Of a stretch of 10,644 nucleotides of DNA, positions 5,888-10,644 are shown one piece after another. The notes beneath the pieces are model-generated. The model had not been told where the DNA came from. It made no database searches and was given only the letters and a program-made list of their open reading frames with translations. The stretch spans positions 1 to 10,644 of the forward strand of contig FR895464.1 in the NCBI GenBank assembly GCA_000434775.1. The letters are read 5' to 3'. The translations under genes and the position numbers were made by a program. This DNA comes from Eggerthella sp. CAG:368. Its GTDB lineage: Bacteria > Actinomycetota > Coriobacteriia > Coriobacteriales > Eggerthellaceae. Each line of letters opens with the position of its first letter. Positions within the stretch are counted from its first letter, which is position 1.

Positions 5888-7286
5888 CTTCTTTAGAATC
5901 TGTATTAGAACTTGTGCTGTCGGTTGCTTTTGGCTTAGGCAGTACAAGTTCTAATACAATTGCCATTACAAATACCAGTGCAACTGAATTGCCCACAAAG
6001 ATAGACTGTGCAAGATCAGGGAATCCAGCAAAAATTTCGCTTACCTGCGTAAAGCCAATACCAATTGCGAGCGAAAGTGCGGCGATGGTAATGTTTCGTT
6101 GTGTGAAGCCTGCTTTGGCGATCATTTGAAAACCTGTAAGGATGATAGAGCCAAACATCATAATGGTGCAGTCGCCCAATACCGCATCGGGTAATGTTGA
6201 AAAGAGCGTTCCGATAATAGGCATACATCCCGCAAGGAGCATAACAGCGGCTCCGCAGGCGATAGCTTTCCGATTTACGACATGCGTCATGGCAAGAAGG
6301 CCAATGTTTTGAGCGAAGCTTGTGAGGGGAGAACATCCAAACACACCCGAAAGTGCACTGATAAAACCATCGGCAGAAACTGCGCCGGCAATTTCTTTTT
6401 CGGTGGCGTCACGCTTTACGGCAATTTCCGAAACGGCGCAGGTGTCACCGATTGTTTCTGCGGCACTTACCAAGAATAGTAGCGTAACAGCAATGATGGC
6501 ATCGAGATGGAATTCGGGAACAAAGGGAAGAACCTGTGGCAATTGGAAAAATGAAATCGTAGCAAAAGCCGAGAAGTCAACTTTTCCCATGATAATTGCT
6601 GCTACGTAGCCAACGCCTAAACCGAATAAGACGGAAAGCTGACTTTTAGGTCCTTTAAGCACTCCTTGGAAAATAAGGCAGGCCGCTAGGGAGATTGCGC
6701 CAAGGAGCAAGTTGTCGAGCGAACCGAAATCTTCCGCACCAGAACCTCCGCCAAAGCTTTGAGCTCCAACGGAAAGAAGAGAAAAACCGATTGACGTTAC
6801 GACAACCGCGGAAACAACAGGAGTGATGAAACGGCGCCAATATTTGGCGAACAGGCCAAGCAGCCCTTCGAGTACACCACCCACAATAACGGCACCAACA
6901 ACAGCACCGTATCCGTACGAAGCGGCAATGCCGCAGAGTATGGTAACAAAGGTAAAACTTACGCCCATAACAATGGGGAGTCCTGAACCAATGCGCCAAA
7001 CAGGGAAGAGCTGAATAAAGGTGCCGATAGCGGCAATGATCATAGCGTTCTGAACAAGGATTGCCGTAGTTGCTTCATCGAAGCCTGCAGCTGCTGCCAA
7101 GATAGCAATGGGAGCCAGGTTGGCAACAAACATGGCAAGAACATGCTGCACACCATAAGGAAATGCTTGGGCAACGCTAATCTTGCCATCGAGGCGGTCG
7201 AGTTCGCGTTGTTTGGTGTACTTAGAAAGATTTGAGTCGGTTTTCTGATCGGATTTAGTTCGAGATTTACAAAAGAATGGTTTCAT
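5838..7286 (-). CDS. pbuX: NCS2/NAT-family purine (xanthine) permease
   Basis: A 482-aa inner-membrane transporter of the nucleobase-ascorbate family, probably a proton-coupled xanthine importer. Key family positions are present: H48 in the first helix (YGVQHVLAMF), E277 (SAAETIGD), D306 (ADGFISALSG) and the signature Q326-N327-I-G-L-L-A-M-T at 326-334. The residue after the signature Thr is His, where Lys, Arg or Gly is usual. Hydrophobic helices fill residues 44 to about 450; both ends are polar, with a charged N-terminus of about 35 residues and a Ser/Thr/Asp-rich C-terminus. It is last in the operon: its ATG overlaps the TGA of xpt (ATGA at 7283-7286), so the two are translationally coupled. 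The xpt partner makes xanthine the best substrate guess, though uric acid or other purines are possible. The coding 3' end holds a large inverted repeat and overlaps the HMA gene. Confidence 0.88.
   Translation of the reverse strand: MKPFFCKSRTKSDQKTDSNLSKYTKQRELDRLDGKISVAQAFPYGVQHVLAMFVANLAPIAILAAAAGFDEATTAILVQNAMIIAAIGTFIQLFPVWRIGSGLPIVMGVSFTFVTILCGIAASYGYGAVVGAVIVGGVLEGLLGLFAKYWRRFITPVVSAVVVTSIGFSLLSVGAQSFGGGSGAEDFGSLDNLLLGAISLAACLIFQGVLKGPKSQLSVLFGLGVGYVAAIIMGKVDFSAFATISFFQLPQVLPFVPEFHLDAIIAVTLLFLVSAAETIGDTCAVSEIAVKRDATEKEIAGAVSADGFISALSGVFGCSPLTSFAQNIGLLAMTHVVNRKAIACGAAVMLLAGCMPIIGTLFSTLPDAVLGDCTIMMFGSIILTGFQMIAKAGFTQRNITIAALSLAIGIGFTQVSEIFAGFPDLAQSIFVGNSVALVFVMAIVLELVLPKPKATDSTSSNTDSKEAICDDQTGLSSQTSLK
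5901..5958. repeat. 15-bp perfect inverted repeat, extendable to a 21-bp hairpin, inside the permease 3' coding end
   Basis: TGTATTAGAACTTGT (5901-5915) is the exact reverse complement of 5944-5958. Inside it, GCTGTC (5916-5921) pairs with GGCAGT (5938-5943) using two G-U wobbles, giving 21 bp around a 16-nt loop. It lies 14 bp beyond the stop of the HMA gene and within the last codons of the permease. No strong T-run follows on either strand. It may act as a shared transcription end or a 3' RNA-stabilising structure. Confidence 0.8.
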
Positions 7287-7858
7287 CGGAAAGTAATTTC
7301 TCCTGTTTCAGGATTCATGGCATCGACAATGGCAAGAGAACGAACGGTGTAGCCTTGGTTACGCAGACGATCTCCGCCTTCTTGAAAACCTTTTTCAATA
7401 GCAATTCCAATGCCTTCAATTGTTGCGCCCGCTTTTTCGCACAGGCTAATAAGTCCTTCCATAGCACACCCGTTTGCCATGAAGTCATCAATCAAAAGTA
7501 CGTGGTCTTCAGGGCCAATAAACTTCTTAGAAACAATAACGTTGTTCACGTTGCCGTGGGTAAAGCTTTTTACGCTGGTGACATAAATACTTCCATCGAG
7601 GTTGATGGATTGGGACTTTTTCGCAAACACCACAGGGACGCCAAAGACGCGCGCGACAATAGCGGCAATGCCGATACCGGAGGCTTCGATGGTCATAATT
7701 TTATTGATCGGTCTATCTTGGAAAGTGCGATACCACTCACGAGCCATTTCTTCAAAAAGTTCTACATCCATTTGGTGATTGAGGAAGGAATCAACTTTTA
7801 AGACATTTCCTTCTTTTACAACTCCGTCACGCCTGATGCGCTCTTTAAGCAGCTCCAT
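7283..7858 (-). CDS. xpt: Xanthine phosphoribosyltransferase
   Basis: Cytoplasmic salvage enzyme that joins xanthine to PRPP giving XMP and pyrophosphate. The product is 191 aa, close to the 194 aa of Bacillus subtilis Xpt. The PRPP-binding loop is VLLIDDFMANG (120-130) followed by CAMEGL; E58-A-S-G61 and the C-terminal NPETGEITF (182-190) are also typical of the family. The start at 7858 is set by AAAAGGAG (7866-7873) 7 nt upstream and by family length; a frame open 33 codons further upstream runs into the NUDIX gene and has no support. It is third in the operon, 41 nt after the NUDIX gene, and overlaps the permease start by 4 nt. The short upstream gap leaves no room for a purine riboswitch directly before it. 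Confidence 0.93.
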   Translation of the reverse strand: MELLKERIRRDGVVKEGNVLKVDSFLNHQMDVELFEEMAREWYRTFQDRPINKIMTIEASGIGIAAIVARVFGVPVVFAKKSQSINLDGSIYVTSVKSFTHGNVNNVIVSKKFIGPEDHVLLIDDFMANGCAMEGLISLCEKAGATIEGIGIAIEKGFQEGGDRLRNQGYTVRSLAIVDAMNPETGEITFR

Positions 7859-7899
7859 GAAGTGTCTCCTTTTAATTTTTTTCTGAATAGGTTTATAGA

Positions 7900-8478
7900 T
7901 TAACAAAAGAGTTGCGTGCGGTGGATAAGCTTCTGGTAGATGTGTTGAATCATCCATGGTTCTTTTGAGATGTTAGGTATTTCATCAAGATCAAACCATG
8001 AAACCCCTGAGTTTTCATCGGGGGCAATATGTAGAGAGGCGGAAGGGTCTGCTTCAAAAAGATACGTAATATTGAGATGAAGGTGTGAGGGAACGTATTC
8101 GCCACGTTTCCAATGTCCGTTTACGGTGAGAACTTCGCATGAAAAAATATCATCGCTTATAAGCTGTGCTTCTTGAAGCCCTGTTTCTTCCTTAAGCTCG
8201 CGCATGGCGACGCGGGTGAGATTTGTATCGCCATCAGCATGGCCGCCAATCCATGACCAGGAATTGTAAATGTTGTGATACACCATGAGCGTTTGTGTTT
8301 TACTTGGATCAACTACCCAGGCAGAAGTGGTGAAATGGGAAGGCCATGAGCGGTTAAAAACATCGGGCGCAAAATCCTCAGTGCCATTTTGCAGGGACGA
8401 AAGAATAACTTCTTTGTCTCGCGCTTCCTCGTCATTGAGGGGTGTGAAAGAAGTTAGTGCTTGGCGAAGGGCATCCAT
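7900..8478 (-). CDS. NUDIX hydrolase
   Basis: A 192-aa cytosolic hydrolase of nucleoside-diphosphate-linked compounds; substrate unknown. The Nudix box is at 79-101, GHADGD then MRELKEETGL. The catalytic RELKEE core is intact; the first Glu of the textbook pattern is Thr here (T85), a form that I recall as common in the GGHADGDT subgroup. The segment SWSWIGGHADGD gives the usual strand before the box, and an N-terminal helical extension of about 45 residues precedes it. It starts 9 nt after the stop of the Zn-PLC-like gene with a poor ribosome site, so it may depend on coupling to that gene, and lies 41 nt before xpt. The context suggests nucleotide clean-up or salvage, but that is only association. 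Confidence 0.88.
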   Translation of the reverse strand: MDALRQALTSFTPLNDEEARDKEVILSSLQNGTEDFAPDVFNRSWPSHFTTSAWVVDPSKTQTLMVYHNIYNSWSWIGGHADGDTNLTRVAMRELKEETGLQEAQLISDDIFSCEVLTVNGHWKRGEYVPSHLHLNITYLFEADPSASLHIAPDENSGVSWFDLDEIPNISKEPWMIQHIYQKLIHRTQLFC

Positions 8479-8487
8479 GGCAGCTCA

Positions 8488-9426
8488 CTATTCTTCAACA
8501 AACTTACCCGAGAAGTTTTGTCCGCGGGTAAATTCTTTAGCTTCTTCAAGTGAAAAATCATCACTAAAGAGCATAGGAAGCGTGTCGCTTGCCTCTTGCT
8601 GTGCCTGATTGAATAAGTCTACAAAACTTGCCGTGGTTACCGTTCCCGTGAAGGGGTTTTCCCAAACAGCATGTTGATGGTTGTCGAACTCGCTTACGGT
8701 TAGGGGAATGGCACGGTGAGACATTGCCTGGACAAACGAATGGTTTCGCAAGAGACGTTCAATGTTGCCCAAAAGGTTGCGCTTGATGCCGCGGGGAGAA
8801 TGGAACACCCCTTGTACCAGACGGAACAAAACAACACCTCGGTAAAAAAGGTCATCGCGTACATCGGCTGAATATACCTCACGAATAACGGAGGAAAGAT
8901 ATGCCGAAATGGCCTTAAGAGGTTTAGTTGAGCAGCGCAAAATTTCCTTTTCGGGGGCATACGTTTCAACTGTTTGCCCCGTGCGGGTATAGAGCATCAT
9001 TTCGTCAAGCTCGCTTTCGATCACGGCATGAACATCTGATCCGTCTTTGTCGGTCAAACCCTCTTCACCTGCCTTACAAAAGGCGTACTGCTGCGAATAC
9101 ACGTAGGGGTGAGCACTGCGATCAAGAAGATAATGACACGCAAATCCTGCTACATAGGCTTTTACGATTGAACGATATTCCATAGGAACTTCTTTGAGGT
9201 GTTTAGATAACGTAAAAAAAAGCTCTGCTGGTTTTTTATCGTGGATCATATTTCCAACAAAACGATATTTGAGAAGGGATGGGTCAACGCCGCAATAAAA
9301 GAAAGGGTCAGGTCCTTGGTTTCCGAGTAAAAACGCATCTTTTTCTTCCTTTGTCTTAATAAAAAGAACCGAAGAAAGAGAAAGGGCTTGTTTGCCGAAT
9401 TGATCATGGGTAATTATTGCAGGCAT
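8488..9426 (-). CDS. Zinc-dependent phospholipase C-like protein
   Basis: A 312-aa protein of the zinc-dependent phospholipase C family (PF00882-type). The pattern of His and Asp residues fits a multi-zinc site: H7 (MPAIITHDQFG), D40 (GNQGPDPFFY), H62 (NMIHD), H98 and D102 (FACHYLLDRSAHPYVY, with H106), H133 and E137/D141 (HAVIESELD). There is no signal peptide, unlike secreted clostridial and Bacillus PLCs, so it is probably cytoplasmic and its substrate is unknown. I chose the ATG at 9426, which gives the MPAxxTH beginning I expect for this family and has GGAG 6 nt upstream; an ATG 4 codons earlier (9438) is the alternative. It heads the apparent operon with NUDIX, xpt and the permease. Confidence 0.83.
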   Translation of the reverse strand: MPAIITHDQFGKQALSLSSVLFIKTKEEKDAFLLGNQGPDPFFYCGVDPSLLKYRFVGNMIHDKKPAELFFTLSKHLKEVPMEYRSIVKAYVAGFACHYLLDRSAHPYVYSQQYAFCKAGEEGLTDKDGSDVHAVIESELDEMMLYTRTGQTVETYAPEKEILRCSTKPLKAISAYLSSVIREVYSADVRDDLFYRGVVLFRLVQGVFHSPRGIKRNLLGNIERLLRNHSFVQAMSHRAIPLTVSEFDNHQHAVWENPFTGTVTTASFVDLFNQAQQEASDTLPMLFSDDFSLEEAKEFTRGQNFSGKFVEE

Positions 9427-9546
9427 ACAAGGCTCCATTTCTTACATAGTTTTTAGATTTGGTAGTGTTTGTTCACCATATACTGATTCTGTTTATGATG
9501 CGTCTCTTTGGTTTGAGTATCAAGAGGGCAATAGGAAAGGATAGCG
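9427..9546. promoter_or_regulatory. Divergent intergenic region between the PLC-like operon and the MFS gene
   Basis: This 120-bp gap must hold the promoters of both divergent units. On the plus strand, TATACT (9479-9484) and TATGAT (9494-9499) each match the -10 consensus in five of six positions; the second has TTGTTC 19 nt before it as a possible -35. On the minus strand no clear pair is visible. No riboswitch-like structure is seen before the purine salvage operon. Confidence 0.35.
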
Positions 9547-10644
9547 ATGTCGAAATTAGGCATGACAAAAAAAGAAATTAGCTGGGTTCTTTATGATGTG
9601 GGGAATTCGGCCTTTGTTATGCTTTCGTCCGCTCTTATTCCTGTGTACTTTGCCTCAATTGCAGAAGAGGGCTCTTCTATTGTTGTTGCGTGGGGCTATG
9701 CAGAAACAGTTGCTTCCCTTATTTTGGCGCTCGTTATGCCTATCTTGGGAAGTCTGGCTGATATTGCAGGCAACAAAAAGAAGTTTTTTGTGGGTTTTGC
9801 CGGCACGGGAGCAATAGCGTGTGCGGCGCTCGGCATACCTGAACATGCCTTGGCTTTTCTTGTTGTATACGTTGTTGCAGCAATTATGCTCAATGGCTCA
9901 ATGGTTTTCTATGATGCGTTTCTTGTTGATGCTACAACTGAAGATCGTTATGACAAGGTTTCTTCTCATGGGTATGCATGGGGCTATATTGGGTCATGTA
10001 TTCCTTTCATTGCCTGTTTGATCATTGTGCTTGGTGGTCCTTCGTTTGGTATCAACGCAATGATCGGAATGAAAATCGCCTTTGTTATTACTGCTCTATG
10101 GTGGATTATTTTTGCTATTCCGCTCATGAAAAACGTCCATCAAATTCATGGCAAAAAGCAAGAAGGTAGTCTTGTTGCATCAACGTTTTCAAGTTTACTT
10201 GAAACAATGAAAAACATTGCTCGCGACAAGCGTTTGCTTTTCTTTGTCATTGCATTCTTTTTCTATATCGATGGCGTCCATACGGTTATCAGAATGGCTA
10301 CAAGCTATGGAACCGATTTAGGAATTGACTCAACTCAGCTTGTTTTGGCTCTTCTTGTTACCCAGTTTGTCGCTTTTCCTTCGGCAATTGCGTACGGAAA
10401 AATTGCGAATCGCTTCGGTACGGTTCGAATGCTTCTTGTGGGTGTATTTGCCTACTTCTGCATTGTGCTCTTTGCAGCGTTTTTCCTGAAAAGTGCTGTG
10501 GAGTTTTGGATTCTGGCTATTTGTGTTGGACTGTTCCAAGGCGGAATTCAGGCTCTTTCGCGTTCAGAATACGGAAAACTTATCCCAAAGCACAAAGCAA
10601 ACGAATACTATGGATTCTTTGATATTTTTGGAAAATACGCTGCT
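9547..10644 (+). CDS. UMF1-family MFS transporter (Atg22-like), partial
   Basis: A membrane transporter of the major facilitator superfamily; 366 codons are in the window and the frame is open at the right edge (family members are about 420-450 aa). The family opening W13-V-L-Y-D-V-G-N-S-A-F23 is clear, as are FYDAFLVDAT (121-130), HGYAWGYIGS (141-150) and the late YYGFFDIFGKYAA at the edge. At least nine hydrophobic helices alternate with short loops, with a longer charged loop near 200-225 (QIHGKKQEG) between the two halves. UMF1 proteins resemble yeast Atg22, a vacuolar amino-acid exporter; bacterial substrates are not established. The ATG at 9547 has AAAGGA (9536-9541) 5 nt upstream. It is divergent from the PLC-like operon and nothing links it functionally. 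Confidence 0.88.
   Translation, partial: MSKLGMTKKEISWVLYDVGNSAFVMLSSALIPVYFASIAEEGSSIVVAWGYAETVASLILALVMPILGSLADIAGNKKKFFVGFAGTGAIACAALGIPEHALAFLVVYVVAAIMLNGSMVFYDAFLVDATTEDRYDKVSSHGYAWGYIGSCIPFIACLIIVLGGPSFGINAMIGMKIAFVITALWWIIFAIPLMKNVHQIHGKKQEGSLVASTFSSLLETMKNIARDKRLLFFVIAFFFYIDGVHTVIRMATSYGTDLGIDSTQLVLALLVTQFVAFPSAIAYGKIANRFGTVRMLLVGVFAYFCIVLFAAFFLKSAVEFWILAICVGLFQGGIQALSRSEYGKLIPKHKANEYYGFFDIFGKYAA

Noticed and set aside
7277..7801. A 174-codon open frame on the plus strand opposite xpt
   Set aside because: It is fully antisense to xpt, whose family motifs and ribosome site are clear; the antisense product has no recognisable domain.
7859..7899. Purine riboswitch upstream of xpt
   Set aside because: The gap to the NUDIX gene is 41 nt, shorter than the aptamer, and the core sequences are absent.
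7859..7957. 33-codon N-terminal extension of Xpt
   Set aside because: It would overlap the NUDIX gene, lacks a ribosome site, and makes the protein longer than the family; a strong AAAAGGAG precedes the later ATG.
1..10644. Mobile element, CRISPR array, phage or defence island
   Set aside because: No transposase, integrase, nuclease, regularly spaced repeats or terminal repeats were seen; the genes are ordinary metabolic and envelope functions with uniform codon use.

Overview
The window reads as chromosomal DNA of a moderately AT-rich, probably anaerobic Gram-positive bacterium. The gene set (an NRAMP-type transporter of the magnesium branch next to an MgtE-like regulator, xpt plus a xanthine permease, a Zn-dependent phospholipase-C-like protein, a UMF1-type MFS protein, zinc-ribbon membrane proteins, a lipoprotein amidase) fits the actinobacterial class Coriobacteriia, perhaps an Atopobium/Lancefieldella-like member. 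That assignment is inference from gene content and codon use; there is no rRNA or marker gene to confirm it. No mobile element, CRISPR array, tRNA or rRNA was seen.

Layout. (1) Positions 1-2129, minus strand: a two-gene metal operon. The first gene is a soluble-plus-one-helix protein with PRC-barrel, MgtE N-terminal and CBS domains but no MgtE channel. It is joined by a TAATG overlap to an NRAMP-family transporter that runs off the left edge and whose metal-site residues differ from classical Mn/Fe NRAMPs. (2) 2130-2639 has no gene. Its left half looks like a structured 5' leader with a terminator hairpin in front of the metal operon; its right half has the terminator of the next gene and an unexplained plus-strand hairpin. 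(3) 2640-4565, minus: two membrane proteins with zinc ribbons, one C-terminal and one N-terminal, of unknown function. (4) 4713-5504, plus: a lipoprotein N-acetylmuramoyl-L-alanine amidase. (5) 5633-5887, plus: a small heavy-metal-associated (HMA) protein preceded by a 12-bp dyad; its 3' end overlaps by 50 bp the convergent permease gene. (6) 9426-5838, minus: an apparent four-gene operon, Zn-PLC-like protein, NUDIX hydrolase, xanthine phosphoribosyltransferase (xpt) and NCS2 purine permease, with tight spacing and an ATGA overlap at the last junction. (7) 9547-end, plus: a partial UMF1-family MFS transporter.

How the genes work together. The left operon is best explained as regulated magnesium (or other divalent cation) uptake, with the MgtE-like protein as the sensing partner of the transporter and the leader as a possible RNA switch. 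The right operon salvages xanthine: the permease imports it and Xpt converts it to XMP. The most interesting items for follow-up are the leader RNA, the transporter-less MgtE sensor paired with the NRAMP-like carrier, and a 15-bp perfect inverted repeat buried in the coding end of the permease next to the convergent gene.
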